Shown here piece after piece: positions 55,503 to 63,980 of a stretch of DNA of 64,000 nt (position 1 is its first letter; each line of letters opens with the position of its first letter). The position numbers and the translations under genes were made by a program. The notes beneath the pieces were generated by a model. The model saw nothing but the letters and a program-made list of their open reading frames with translations. It was not told the origin of the DNA and made no database searches. The stretch covers positions 682,001 through 746,000 of the forward strand of contig NZ_CP012549.1 of NCBI RefSeq assembly GCF_025319965.1, given 5' to 3'. The DNA comes from Campylobacter sp. RM16187 (GTDB lineage Bacteria > Campylobacterota > Campylobacteria > Campylobacterales > Campylobacteraceae).

Positions 55503-56553
55503 CGAACAAAACGGAGATCAGACCTTTTGGGTATCTTATGCCGATTTAATGGCTGGGCTTATGTTTGTCTTTATGCTTATAATCGGAGCAGTTGTCGTTA
55601 AATACGTTTTAACTCAAAGCGATCTGATAAAACTTCAGTCAAATTTAAAAGAACAAGAGAGAAATATCACAATATCTCAAAATGAATTAAAAAAACAAGA
55701 GAAGATAATACAAGAAATTTTTGTAAATTTAAATGCCGCAAAGAGTGAAAACAGAGAGCTTGTAGATATAAATCAGATAGTAAAAGAGCAGCTAGAAGCC
55801 ACAAAGGCTCAAAAAGATAAACTTGAAAGTATAACCTCTTCTTATGAAAATAGGCTTGACGATGCAAATAAGACTATCTTGGATTTAAGTCTTGAACTTT
55901 CTAAAGCTTTGCAAACTCTAAATCAAAAAGAGATGCAGATAAATGAGTTGTTATCAAATTTAAAACTAGAAAATTCCAGATACTTTGCCTTGGAGTCTGA
56001 TTATAACGATACTAAAAACAAGATAAAAAACATTAGCTTACTTCGCTCAAATGTAATATCGAATTTAAAAGATAAGCTTGGAAGTAAGGTAAATATAGAT
56101 CCAGCATCCGGTGTAGTCGCACTTCCTGACTCTATACTTTTTGATACCGGCTCATACAAATTAAAAGAGAGCTCTAAAGAGCATCTAAAAGAGATATTGC
56201 AGAACTATTTTGAAGCTATTTTAAATAGCGAAGAGATATTAAAACATATAGATAAAATCGTTATAGAGGGACATACAAATTCTATAGGTAGCTATTTATA
56301 CAACCTTGATCTATCTCAAAAAAGAGCTTATGAGGTACTTCAGTTTATCTATTCTTGGAATAAAGATAAGAGGCTTGAAGAGTATCTAATGGCAAGCGGA
56401 CGTAGCTTTAGCGATCTTGTTATTAGAGATGGCGTGGAAGATGCCGAAGCTTCAAAAAGAATTGAGATTAAAATTTCATTTTCGGACAAAGAGGCTATGC
56501 AAGAGATAGAGAAGTTTTTGGAGCAACAAAATAAAAAATATTCACAAAATTAG
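55486..56553 (+). CDS. MotB-like protein with OmpA-type peptidoglycan-binding domain
   Basis: 355 residues. A short N-terminus leads to FWVSYADLMAGLMFVFMLIIG, which contains the MotB-type channel aspartate in YADLM. A long coiled-coil stalk (about 40-185) carries Lys/Glu/Gln heptads. The OmpA domain has DSILFDTGSYKLKESSKE, VIEGHTNSIGSYLYNLDLSQKRAYEVL (split) and ASKRIEIKI. It probably couples ion flow through the upstream MotA-like protein to work at the cell wall. Flagellar MotA/B are separate; the driven process is unknown. Confidence 0.85.
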   Translation: MKIRNSEQNGDQTFWVSYADLMAGLMFVFMLIIGAVVVKYVLTQSDLIKLQSNLKEQERNITISQNELKKQEKIIQEIFVNLNAAKSENRELVDINQIVKEQLEATKAQKDKLESITSSYENRLDDANKTILDLSLELSKALQTLNQKEMQINELLSNLKLENSRYFALESDYNDTKNKIKNISLLRSNVISNLKDKLGSKVNIDPASGVVALPDSILFDTGSYKLKESSKEHLKEILQNYFEAILNSEEILKHIDKIVIEGHTNSIGSYLYNLDLSQKRAYEVLQFIYSWNKDKRLEEYLMASGRSFSDLVIRDGVEDAEASKRIEIKISFSDKEAMQEIEKFLEQQNKKYSQN

Positions 56554-57394
56554 CTTTAAGGGACTTCATTTTTATCTGCTTCGCGATGATCTGATAGGCG
56601 GAGAATTTAATGGAAATAAGGCCAGAAAACTTGAGTATTTTTTAAAAGCCGACTTAAGAGGTATCAAGAGAGTCGTAAGCTATGGTTCTAGCCAATCAAA
56701 TGCGATGTATAGCATAAGTTTATTTGCTAAAATAAAGGAGCTTGAGTTTTATTATGTAGTTTCAAGCTTAAACTCAAATTTGGCCGATAATCCGATTGGA
56801 AATTTTAAATTCGCACTTGAAAACGGAATGCAAATTTTTATAGATAAAGATAGAGAACAAAAGGCAACAGAGCTAGCAAGTAGCAAAGACTCTTTGCTTA
56901 TAAACGAAGGAGTTTGGCAAAAAGAGGCCGAAATGGGCTTTATCTCTCAAGCCAAAGAGATTGAAACTTGGGCCAATAAACACTCTAAAACTTTTGATAT
57001 TTTTTTGCCATCTGGCACCGGAACTAGTGCAGCATTTTTAGCTAAGCATATTAAATTTGATGTATTTACTTGTCCTTGTGTAGGAGACGCAAAATACCTA
57101 AAAAGCGAGATTTTGGCTCTAGATGCTAATTCAAAGGTTGAAATTTTAAATCCTCCTAAAAAATATCACTATGGGGATTTAAAATTTGAGCTTTATGAAA
57201 TTTGGCAAGAAATTTTAAAAGAAACAGGCATAGAGTTTGATCTAATCTATGATCCTGTAGGGCTTTTGACACTTTTTGCAAATTTGGATAGATTTAAAAA
57301 TGAAATTTTATATATCCATCAAGGTGGAATTTTAGGTAATATTAGTCAAAAAATAAGATATGAAAGAAAGATAAAAATGAGGGGGATGAGATGA
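56531..57394 (+). CDS. ACC deaminase/D-cysteine desulfhydrase-like PLP protein, start codon unclear
   Basis: The frame reads KISFKGLHFYLLRDDLIGGEF and then NGNKARKLEYFL, with the PLP lysine of this family (codon 56618-56620), followed by VVSYGSSQSNAM and later SGTGTSAAFLA and HQGGILG. It is 287 residues if started at 56531. The first ATG (56705) would drop the catalytic lysine. Between the in-frame TAG in the preceding gene and 56705 there is no ATG, GTG or TTG. The best candidate is ATA at 56531, 7 bases after GGAG (56520-56523), inside the 3' end of the MotB-like gene. It may thus use a rare start or be translationally crippled. Confidence 0.7.
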   Translation: MKNIHKISFKGLHFYLLRDDLIGGEFNGNKARKLEYFLKADLRGIKRVVSYGSSQSNAMYSISLFAKIKELEFYYVVSSLNSNLADNPIGNFKFALENGMQIFIDKDREQKATELASSKDSLLINEGVWQKEAEMGFISQAKEIETWANKHSKTFDIFLPSGTGTSAAFLAKHIKFDVFTCPCVGDAKYLKSEILALDANSKVEILNPPKKYHYGDLKFELYEIWQEILKETGIEFDLIYDPVGLLTLFANLDRFKNEILYIHQGGILGNISQKIRYERKIKMRGMR

Positions 57395-58698
57395 AATTTT
57401 TACTTACAACAGATACTGATTTTAGAGAGAAATTTGATAGGCTGGTAAATAGGTCTGATATGGATATGAGTCATGTTATGCCGGTGGTTTCCGGAATTTT
57501 AAATGATGTTAAAAAAGAAGGAGATAGGGCACTTTTTGAGCAGATTTCTAAATTTGATCGTTGGAATCCTGATGAGAGTAGCTTTAAAATAAATCCGATA
57601 GACATGCAAAACGCTTATGATGATATTGATAATTCGCTAAGAGTGGCGCTAAACTTAGCCTATGATCGCATTAAGGCTTATCATGAAAAACGCATACCTA
57701 AGACTTGGATCAAAAGAGATAGTGTCGATGTGCTTCTTGGCGCAAAATACACCCCTATTGATAGGGCCGGGCTCTACATCCCTGGTGGCAAGGCAGCATA
57801 TCCTAGCTCGCTTCTTATGAATGCAATTCCTGCTATAGTAGCCGGCGTAAAAGAGATAGTTGTTTGCACTCCTGCAGTTGAAGGAAAAGTAAACAAGCTA
57901 CTTTTAGCAGCTATGCACGTATGCGGCATAAAAGAGGCTTTTAAGGTAGGCGGAGCAAGCGCGATCGCCGCGATGGCATACGGCACAAAGAGCATAAAAA
58001 AAGTAGACGTGATAACAGGGCCGGGAAATATCTACGTCGCAACGGCTAAAAAGCTTGTTTACGGAGAGGTAAATATCGACATGATAGCAGGGCCAAGCGA
58101 GATAGGCGTAATAGCAGATGAGAGCGCAAATGCTCGCCATATAGCTATAGACATGCTCTCTCAAGCCGAGCATGATGAGCTTGCCAGTGCATTTTTAATC
58201 ACTCCAAATCAAACTTTTGCAACCAAGGTTCAAGAGCATATAAATGAGGAATTAAAGAGTCTTGAAAGGCGCGAAATAGCTGGGGCAAGTATAAAAAATA
58301 AAAGTGCAATAATAGTAGCAAAAGATATGAACGAATGTGTGTCTCTTATGAATGAGCTTGCGGTAGAACACTTAGAAATTGCTACAAATAATGCTCTTGA
58401 GATCATGGAGGATATCACACATGCGGGAGCGATATTTTTAGGACACTTTACTCCTGAAGCCATGGGGGATTATTTGGCCGGACCAAACCATACTCTTCCT
58501 ACAGGCGGAAGCGCTAGATTTTACTCTCCTCTTGGTGTTGAAAATTTTATGAAAAAAACCTCTATTATCTCTGTTGGAACTAAAGGCATAAGCGAATTAG
58601 GGCTTGCTTGCATGAGGCTTGCGGAAGCAGAGGGATTAACAGCTCATAAGCGATCTGTAGAAGTAAGATATAATGAGATAAAAGGTTCTTGTATATAA
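57391..58698 (+). CDS. hisD: Histidinol dehydrogenase
   Basis: 435 residues. Last two oxidation steps of histidine synthesis, zinc enzyme. Visible blocks: RAGLYIPGGKAAYPSSLLM, KVDVITGPGNIYVATAKK, DMIAGPSEIGVIAD, LSQAEHDELASAFLIT, AVEHLEIAT and NHTLPTGGSARFYSPLGVENF (split). It is not beside other his genes; it starts 4 bases inside the deaminase-like gene and flaC follows. Confidence 0.96.
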   Translation: MKFLLTTDTDFREKFDRLVNRSDMDMSHVMPVVSGILNDVKKEGDRALFEQISKFDRWNPDESSFKINPIDMQNAYDDIDNSLRVALNLAYDRIKAYHEKRIPKTWIKRDSVDVLLGAKYTPIDRAGLYIPGGKAAYPSSLLMNAIPAIVAGVKEIVVCTPAVEGKVNKLLLAAMHVCGIKEAFKVGGASAIAAMAYGTKSIKKVDVITGPGNIYVATAKKLVYGEVNIDMIAGPSEIGVIADESANARHIAIDMLSQAEHDELASAFLITPNQTFATKVQEHINEELKSLERREIAGASIKNKSAIIVAKDMNECVSLMNELAVEHLEIATNNALEIMEDITHAGAIFLGHFTPEAMGDYLAGPNHTLPTGGSARFYSPLGVENFMKKTSIISVGTKGISELGLACMRLAEAEGLTAHKRSVEVRYNEIKGSCI

Positions 58699-58718
58699 GA
58701 AATTTATAAGATAATTTG

Positions 58719-58724
58719 TATAAT
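58719..58724 (+). promoter_or_regulatory. -10 box before flaC
   Basis: TATAAT 25 bases before the flaC ATG; AAAGGA at 58736-58741 is the ribosome site. I found no clear sigma-28 or sigma-54 flagellar promoter. Confidence 0.45.
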
Positions 58725-58748
58725 GTGCAAAATTTAAAGGAATTTGAT

Positions 58749-59501
58749 ATGAAACTAGCAGGATACAGTACAAATTTAAATAATCACTATCTTGAGCAGG
58801 CTAAAAACAGTAGCGATAAAGCGTTAAAGAATATAGCTGCTGAGCGCGCTATAAGCGGCATCGATAGTGCTAATTTAATAATAGCCGATAATTTAAAAGC
58901 TCAAAGCTCTGTGCTAGAGCAGGGTATTACAAATGCAAATGACGCTATAGCGATGCTTCAAATCGCGGATAGCACTCTTGCAAATATCACAAAGAGCGCC
59001 GATAGGATAAACGAGCTATCCGTGTCTTTTAATAATGTCGCTTTAAATAGTGATCAAAAAAGGATGATAAGAAGTGAGGCTACAGCTTTAGTAAAATCCA
59101 TGGACGATAGTCTTTCTCAAGCAAGCTTTAATGGCAAAAATATCTTTGGCGGCGAAATGAGCTTTTTAACCGGAAACGGCATGCAAGGATTAAATTTATC
59201 ATCCGTCAACTCATCGGATATAGATGTGGCCAATCAAGATAGCATACATAAATTTATATCCAATGTAAATTCACTACGTGCTGAGATCGGATCAACTCAA
59301 AATGCAATGATTTCTGGAATAAATTCTAGTTTGACTAAAAACGTAGCGCTTAAATCAAGTGAAAATAATATGCTAAATAATGATATGGCTAAAAATATAA
59401 CTGATCTAAATAGCAATAATTTAAAACTAAATGCGTCCATTATGGCTCAAACGCATAATAACGCAAATTTACAAAATCAAGTCACTAGACTGCTTGGATA
59501 A
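58749..59501 (+). CDS. flaC: FlaC-type secreted flagellin-like protein
   Basis: 250 residues from ATG at 58749. An upstream TTG at 58716 overlaps the -10 box and is rejected. The N-terminal half resembles flagellin D0/D1 (NNHYLEQAKNSSDKALKNIAAERAISGIDSANLIIADNL, in parts) and the end (LNASIMAQTHNNANLQNQVTRLLG, in parts) resembles the flagellin C-terminal helix; the variable D2/D3 part is missing. C. jejuni FlaC has the same size (249 residues), is exported by the flagellar apparatus and is not a major filament subunit. It stands alone between hisD and the dnaK terminator. Confidence 0.85.
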   Translation: MKLAGYSTNLNNHYLEQAKNSSDKALKNIAAERAISGIDSANLIIADNLKAQSSVLEQGITNANDAIAMLQIADSTLANITKSADRINELSVSFNNVALNSDQKRMIRSEATALVKSMDDSLSQASFNGKNIFGGEMSFLTGNGMQGLNLSSVNSSDIDVANQDSIHKFISNVNSLRAEIGSTQNAMISGINSSLTKNVALKSSENNMLNNDMAKNITDLNSNNLKLNASIMAQTHNNANLQNQVTRLLG

Positions 59502-59538
59502 AATTTAATATTTTTAATGTGTTTATTTATGAGAAAAA

Positions 59539-59555
59539 GGGGCTAATTTAGCCCC
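59539..59555 (-). terminator. dnaK operon terminator
   Basis: Stem GGGGCTA/TAGCCCC with a three-base loop; on the minus strand TTTTTC follows directly. It may also stop flaC transcripts on the plus strand. Confidence 0.75.
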
Positions 59556-59563
59556 CTCGTAGT

Positions 59564-61450
59564 TTATTCTACTTCGGCGTCTATTACGTCGTCATCTTTC
59601 TTTTTGTTTTTAGAAGTTGCATCAGCATTTGCATTAGCGTTATCATCTTTTTTATACATAGCCTCCGCTAGCTTATGACTTGCCTCGCTTAGAGCTTTTA
59701 CTTTTGCATCTATCTGTTCTTTTGAAGCATTTTCATCTTTTAAAGTCTCTTTTAGCTCGTTTAGGGCTTTTTCTATATTAGCCTTATCGTCAGCTGGAAT
59801 TTTGTCTCCTAATTCATTTAGGCTCTTTTCTGTTTGATGTGCCAAGCCGTCCGCTTGATTTCTAGCTTCCACAGCCTCTTTGCGCTTCTTGTCATCCTCT
59901 TTATGAAGCTCAGCGTCTTTTACCATCTTGTTTATCTCGTCATCGCTTAGTCCGCTTGAGCCTGAAATAGTGATGTTTTGCGCTTTTCCTGTTGCTTTGT
60001 CTTTAGCTGAAACAGTTAAAATTCCGTTTGCGTCTATATCAAACTCAACTTCTATTTGAGGTACTCCGCGAGGTGCTGGTGGGATGCCCTCTAGGTTGAA
60101 TTGACCTAGAGATTTATTGTCTCTAGCGAAGTCTCTTTCGCCTTGAAGCACGTGGATAGTAACCGCACTTTGGTTGTCCTCTGCGGTTGAGAATACTTGG
60201 TTTTTCTTAACAGGTATTGTTGTGCCTTTTTCTATTATTTTAGTCATTACGCCACCAAGAGTTTCTATGCCAAGGCTTAGCGGAGTAACGTCAAGTAAAA
60301 GCACGTCTTTTACATCGCCTTTTATAACCGCACCTTGTATTGCGGCGCCTATAGCAACGACTTCATCAGGATTTACGCTCTTGTTTAGCTCTTTTCCGAA
60401 AGCCTTTTTTACCTCTTCTTGAACAAGTGGCACACGAGTAGATCCACCCACCATTACTATCTCTTTTACCTCAGATTTATCTAGCCCTGCCTCTTTTACA
60501 ACCTCGTTTATCTTAGATATGGTCTCTCCTACCAAATCTTCTATCATAGACTCAAATTTTGCACGAGTTAGCTTTTTAACAAGGTGTTTTGGGCCTGTCG
60601 CATCAGCTGTAATAAATGGTAAATTTATCTCTGTCTCTTGTGCAGAGCTTAATTCTTTTTTAGCATTTTCTGCGGCCTCTTTTAATCTTTGAAGTGCCAT
60701 AACGTCTTTTTTAAGGTCTATTCCTTGCTCGTTTTTAAATTCATTTGCGAGCCAGTCTATCAAGCGGTTATCAAAGTCATCACCACCTAAAAACGCGTTA
60801 CCGCCTGTTGAAAGAACCTCTACTACGTTATCTCCAGTTTCAAGAACGGTTACGTCAAAAGTACCACCACCAAGGTCATATACTACTATCTTTTCTGCTT
60901 CTTTTTTATCAAGACCGTAAGCAAGTGCAGCCGCTGTCGGCTCGTTTATGATACGTAGCACGTTTAAACCGGCTATGGTTCCAGCCTCTTTGGTAGCCTT
61001 TCTTTGGCTATCGTTAAAGTACGCAGGCACTGTAATAACCGCATCTATAACCTTTTCGCCAAGGTAAGCTTCGGCATCCTCTTTTAATTTCATCAAAACT
61101 TTAGCGGAAATTTCTTGAGGAGTATATACCTTGCCGGCTATTTCTATAGCGCAGGCACCATTTCTATCCACCACATGATAAGGAAGCCTTGTTTTAGCCT
61201 CTTTAGCCGCCTCTTCATTACTCATTAAGCCCATTATTCTTTTTATAGAATAAATTGTTTTCTCAGGGTTTGTAACCGCTTGACGTTTAGCGCTATCGCC
61301 TACTAAAACTTCACCTTTATCGGTAAAAGCGACAACAGAAGGAGTTGTGTTTTTGCCCTCTTTGTTTTGTATTACCTTACTCTCTCCGCGCTCGTAAACA
61401 CTCACACAAGAGTTTGTTGTACCAAGGTCGATTCCTATAACTTTTCCCAT
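59564..61450 (-). CDS. dnaK: Chaperone protein DnaK (Hsp70)
   Basis: 628 residues: [19 protein letters not shown] start, [60 protein letters not shown], then the substrate-binding domain with [17 protein letters not shown] and a lid rich in Lys/Asp, ending [13 protein letters not shown]-driven folding with GrpE and DnaJ (not in this window). Third gene of hrcA-grpE-dnaK, 35 bases after grpE. Confidence 0.98.
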   Translation of the reverse strand: MGKVIGIDLGTTNSCVSVYERGESKVIQNKEGKNTTPSVVAFTDKGEVLVGDSAKRQAVTNPEKTIYSIKRIMGLMSNEEAAKEAKTRLPYHVVDRNGACAIEIAGKVYTPQEISAKVLMKLKEDAEAYLGEKVIDAVITVPAYFNDSQRKATKEAGTIAGLNVLRIINEPTAAALAYGLDKKEAEKIVVYDLGGGTFDVTVLETGDNVVEVLSTGGNAFLGGDDFDNRLIDWLANEFKNEQGIDLKKDVMALQRLKEAAENAKKELSSAQETEINLPFITADATGPKHLVKKLTRAKFESMIEDLVGETISKINEVVKEAGLDKSEVKEIVMVGGSTRVPLVQEEVKKAFGKELNKSVNPDEVVAIGAAIQGAVIKGDVKDVLLLDVTPLSLGIETLGGVMTKIIEKGTTIPVKKNQVFSTAEDNQSAVTIHVLQGERDFARDNKSLGQFNLEGIPPAPRGVPQIEVEFDIDANGILTVSAKDKATGKAQNITISGSSGLSDDEINKMVKDAELHKEDDKKRKEAVEARNQADGLAHQTEKSLNELGDKIPADDKANIEKALNELKETLKDENASKEQIDAKVKALSEASHKLAEAMYKKDDNANANADATSKNKKKDDDVIDAEVE

Positions 61451-61485
61451 TTTCTATCCTTTTGTTTAAATTTTATTTCTTAAAT

Positions 61486-62010
61486 TTATTTAGCTATCGT
61501 AACCATAGCAGGGCGCAATACTCTGCCATTTATCATGTAGCCTTTTTGTATAACTTGCACTATCGCACCACTATCATGCCCATCGCTTTCTACTTGAAGC
61601 ATTGCATTATGCACATTAGGATCAAATTCACAATCTGTACTAATTGCGGTTATCCCGTTTTTCTCAAAAGATTTTCTAAACTGATCTATTGTTATATTTA
61701 TTCCATCTTTTATTTTTTGCGCAAATTCATCTCCTTCCGGATCAAAATTTACAGCCATCTCCAACGCATCAATTACAGGCAAGAGATCTCTAGCAAATTT
61801 CTCATTAGCGTAATTTGCTAGGTCTATTTTCTCTTTTTCAAAGCGTTTTTTTATATTTTCAAAATCCGCATTGGCCCTATAATACTTATCTGTTAGCTCA
61901 TCAATCTGTTTTTGCAGTTCAAGATTTTTTAAGCTATCACCGCCGAAGCTAATACTCTCGTCGCTTCCTTCGGCAGGTATTAGATCTTCTGCTTTTATCT
62001 CTTCATTCAT
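61486..62010 (-). CDS. grpE: Nucleotide exchange factor GrpE
   Basis: 174 residues: a long helical N-part (LQKQIDELTDKYYRANADFENIKKR, in parts), FARDLLPVIDALEMAV, then the beta domain (GITAISTDCEFDPNVHNAM, in parts; VIQKGYMINGRVLRPAMVTIA). It releases ADP from DnaK. ATG at 62010 overlaps the hrcA stop by 4 bases. Confidence 0.96.
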   Translation of the reverse strand: MNEEIKAEDLIPAEGSDESISFGGDSLKNLELQKQIDELTDKYYRANADFENIKKRFEKEKIDLANYANEKFARDLLPVIDALEMAVNFDPEGDEFAQKIKDGINITIDQFRKSFEKNGITAISTDCEFDPNVHNAMLQVESDGHDSGAIVQVIQKGYMINGRVLRPAMVTIAK

Positions 62011-62795
62011 GCCACATCCTTTATTTGGTTAAAAAATTTTTCATAATCTGCATAAACACTGCCTGCGCATATCATCTTGGCTTCTTTATCAAGATAATTA
62101 ACCTTGCATTTTATGCCTATAAAACTTTCTTCAAAAAGTGGAGAAAATGTCAAATTTGAAGCCATCAGATGTTCAAAGCTAGGATCTAAAATCATCCTAA
62201 ATCTATCGTCCTTAAACATATTAAAGGCTACACCCTCATTCTCCTGAAAGTAAATTTTCGTTCTCTTTAACTCCTTTATCTTATTTTTAAGCTCATTTAA
62301 ACCAACTTGCATAGAGATCTGCTCAAGTTTGTTTAGGCTTACTCCAATTAGATTGTTTAGAAATTTTTCAACCCTTGGATCAAATTTTAAGACAATCTCG
62401 TCATAGTTAAAATTTAAAATTAAAAATTTGTCGTTTACTCTCAAAATTTCTTCTAAATTTTGCTCTCTATCGCCATAAATCATGCAATAAATTTCCATGC
62501 TATCAACAAGCATCTTTAAAAATCTCTCATTATGTATCAAAATTTCATCTTTGAAATTTAAGTGACTCTGCCAGTAAGCATTCATTGTCGATGTCGTAGG
62601 AATTCTGCCTCCACTGATGTGAAATTGTGTTATTGCACCTTCGTCAGATAGTTTTTTAAAATATACTCTGATCGTAGAGGCAGGAATTGACACCGACATA
62701 CGAGAACCAAGCTCGCTAGAACCTATCGGAGAGTTATCGCTCAAATAGGCTTGAATGATTGATTCAAGTATTAAATCTCTTTTGCTTATTTTCAT
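62007..62795 (-). CDS. hrcA: Heat-shock repressor HrcA (short form)
   Basis: 262 residues. The N-terminal winged helix (RDLILESIIQAYLSDNSPIGSSEL, STIRVYFKKLSDEGAI in parts) matches HrcA, which binds CIRCE. The C-terminal part is shorter than in Bacillus (about 343), as in other Campylobacter. A CIRCE element lies 4 bases upstream of the start, so it represses its own operon, with relief at high temperature (family knowledge). Confidence 0.92.
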   Translation of the reverse strand: MKISKRDLILESIIQAYLSDNSPIGSSELGSRMSVSIPASTIRVYFKKLSDEGAITQFHISGGRIPTTSTMNAYWQSHLNFKDEILIHNERFLKMLVDSMEIYCMIYGDREQNLEEILRVNDKFLILNFNYDEIVLKFDPRVEKFLNNLIGVSLNKLEQISMQVGLNELKNKIKELKRTKIYFQENEGVAFNMFKDDRFRMILDPSFEHLMASNLTFSPLFEESFIGIKCKVNYLDKEAKMICAGSVYADYEKFFNQIKDVA

Positions 62796-62798
62796 ATA

Positions 62799-62825
62799 TT
62801 AGCACTCTTTTATTTTAATTGCTAA
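62799..62825 (-). promoter_or_regulatory. CIRCE operator of hrcA-grpE-dnaK
   Basis: TTAGCACTC-N9-AATTGCTAA against the consensus TTAGCACTC-N9-GAGTGCTAA: the left arm is perfect and the right arm has two changes. It lies between the promoter and the hrcA ATG. Confidence 0.85.
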
Positions 62826-62829
62826 GTGC

Positions 62830-62859
62830 ATTATACAACATTGAGTGTATAAATGTCAA
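62830..62859 (-). promoter_or_regulatory. Consensus sigma-70 promoter of the hrcA operon
   Basis: Minus strand TTGACA (62859-62854), 18-base spacer, TATAAT (62835-62830). A full -35/-10 match is rare among the promoters of this window, and it stands right before CIRCE. Confidence 0.85.
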
Positions 62860-62891
62860 GTGATAAAATTAAAGAAAATTATTTAGATAAT

Positions 62892-62910
62892 CTTAGTCTA
62901 ATAGACTAAG
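62892..62910. repeat. Inverted repeat in the hrcA-XRE intergenic region
   Basis: CTTAGTCT-AAT-AGACTAAG, a perfect 8-bp dyad, in the AT-rich gap of about 285 bases. No T-run follows on either strand, so it is not an obvious terminator. Confidence 0.5.
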
Positions 62911-62948
62911 CTATATTTTGTGGTTTTAATACAAATTTTATATAAATA

Positions 62949-62966
62949 TATACGTAATTACGTATA
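62949..62966. repeat. 18-base perfect palindrome upstream of the XRE gene
   Basis: TATACGTAATTACGTATA reads the same on both strands, about 115 bases upstream of the XRE-type gene. A self-regulating repressor site is possible. Confidence 0.5.
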
Positions 62967-63067
62967 AAATAATTTATTAAAAGTATAAATACTACTATTA
63001 AAATTATATTTTATCTATATTAATACTATTTAAACAATATTTTATGTATATTTAATAATAAATATCG

Positions 63068-63073
63068 TATAAT
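63068..63073 (+). promoter_or_regulatory. -10 box for XRE gene; probable leaderless transcript
   Basis: TATAAT ends 6 bases before the ATG at 63080, so transcription should start at or next to the start codon. No Shine-Dalgarno sequence is visible. Confidence 0.5.
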
Positions 63074-63079
63074 TATTAA

Positions 63080-63334
63080 ATGGTAGAGATAAGCGATATT
63101 TTTAATTTATTGCATAATGCTGTTGAATCAAAAAATATGGGCAAGAAGATTTCTCAAGCTCAGATGGCTAAAAATCTTGGAATATCCATGAGAACATATC
63201 AAGATTGGAGACTTGGAGTATCTAAACCTCAAGCTGCTATTGCAGTATGTCAACTTTTATGCGAGCTTGATGATGAAGATTTGCTATATACGATAAAAAA
63301 GATAAAAAAACTTATAGGAAGAACTGATGGATAG
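63080..63334 (+). CDS. Small XRE-type helix-turn-helix regulator
   Basis: 84 residues. The helix-turn-helix is residues about 25-55: SQAQMAKNLGISMRTYQDWRLGVSKPQ, seen in parts, followed by AIAVCQLLCELDDEDLL. Proteins of this shape are DNA-binding repressors or plasmid/phage-type regulators. Nothing else here looks phage-derived. Its promoter region holds two palindromes, and a 64-codon ORF overlaps its end by 8 bases. Confidence 0.75.
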   Translation: MVEISDIFNLLHNAVESKNMGKKISQAQMAKNLGISMRTYQDWRLGVSKPQAAIAVCQLLCELDDEDLLYTIKKIKKLIGRTDG

Positions 63335-63521
63335 ATTAACACAAAAAGAGCGAGCAGCGCTTGAAGATGTTTTTACAGCTATTTATGCAGATAGAGAGTC
63401 TAAAATTAGTAGTTTTTATAGAGTTTTTTATAAAAAGATAATCCTAAATACTAAAAATTTTACTTCTAAGATAAATTATAAAGTTTTGAAATTTAAAAAT
63501 ATAAGTTTAAAAAGAAAGTAG
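63327..63521 (+). CDS. Small protein overlapping the XRE gene, function unknown
   Basis: 64 residues with a helical acidic start (MDRLTQKERAALEDVFTAIY) and a basic, Lys-rich tail (KNFTSKINYKVLKFKNISLKRK, in parts). The 8-base overlap with the XRE gene and coding-like N-terminus suggest a two-gene unit. It may be the partner of the regulator; no family is recognised. Confidence 0.5.
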   Translation: MDRLTQKERAALEDVFTAIYADRESKISSFYRVFYKKIILNTKNFTSKINYKVLKFKNISLKRK

Positions 63522-63538
63522 TTTTAGAAAAAAATAAA

Positions 63539-63559
63539 GAGCCCTATTTAAAAGGGCTC
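63539..63559 (-). terminator. rpsO terminator
   Basis: Stem GAGCCCT/AGGGCTC with a seven-base loop; on the minus strand a T-rich tract (TTTATTTTTTT) follows. It lies between converging genes. Confidence 0.8.
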
Positions 63560-63563
63560 GTGA

Positions 63564-63836
63564 TTACTTATCTCTTAGATTTAGCTCAGCTATTAGTTTT
63601 GAGTATGCTGTATAATCTTTTTCTTTAAGATATTTTAAAAGACGTTTTCTGCGACCTACTAATTTAAGTAAGCCAAGGCGTGAGGAGAAGTCTTTTTTGT
63701 AAATTTTTAAATGCTCTGTAAGCTCCGCAATTCTTGCGGTAAGAAGAGCTATTTGAACCTCAGGCGAACCTGTATCGTTCTCTTTTCTAGCGAATTTCGC
63801 AACAATTTCTGCTTTTTTAGCCGAATCCAAAGCCAT
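63564..63836 (-). CDS. rpsO: 30S ribosomal protein S15
   Basis: 90 residues: [36 protein letters not shown] (in blocks), [28 protein letters not shown] (in blocks) and final [10 protein letters not shown]. It binds the 16S central domain. RBS AGGAGG and an extended -10 lie upstream, and a terminator follows, so it is a single-gene unit. Confidence 0.97.
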   Translation of the reverse strand: MALDSAKKAEIVAKFARKENDTGSPEVQIALLTARIAELTEHLKIYKKDFSSRLGLLKLVGRRKRLLKYLKEKDYTAYSKLIAELNLRDK

Positions 63837-63869
63837 GATGACCTCCTGATTGGTGAAATTAAAAACCCG

Positions 63870-63878
63870 ATTATATCA
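63870..63878 (-). promoter_or_regulatory. Extended -10 promoter of rpsO
   Basis: Minus-strand TGATATAAT fits TGnTATAAT, 34 bases upstream of the rpsO ATG; the ribosome site is AGGAGG (63842-63847, minus). Confidence 0.6.
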
Positions 63879-63980
63879 TAAAATTTAAAAATTTAATCAA
63901 AATTGCTCAAATTTTAATTTTAATCAAATTTGCAGATAAAATTTTATAAAATACCAAGAAAACTACATAAGGAGAACTTT

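Noticed and set aside
54177-56553. A Zorya defence system
   Set aside because: The stator pair resembles ZorAB in layout, but no ZorC, ZorD or ZorE gene is next to it, and the neighbours are fba and hisD.
56705-57394. Shorter deaminase-like gene from the ATG at 56705
   Set aside because: It would lack the PLP lysine and the first conserved strand, which are plainly coded upstream in the same frame.
58700-58748. Sigma-28 or sigma-54 promoter for flaC
   Set aside because: Neither GG-N10-GC spacing nor a sigma-28-like -35/-10 pair could be recognised; only a TATAAT box is clear.
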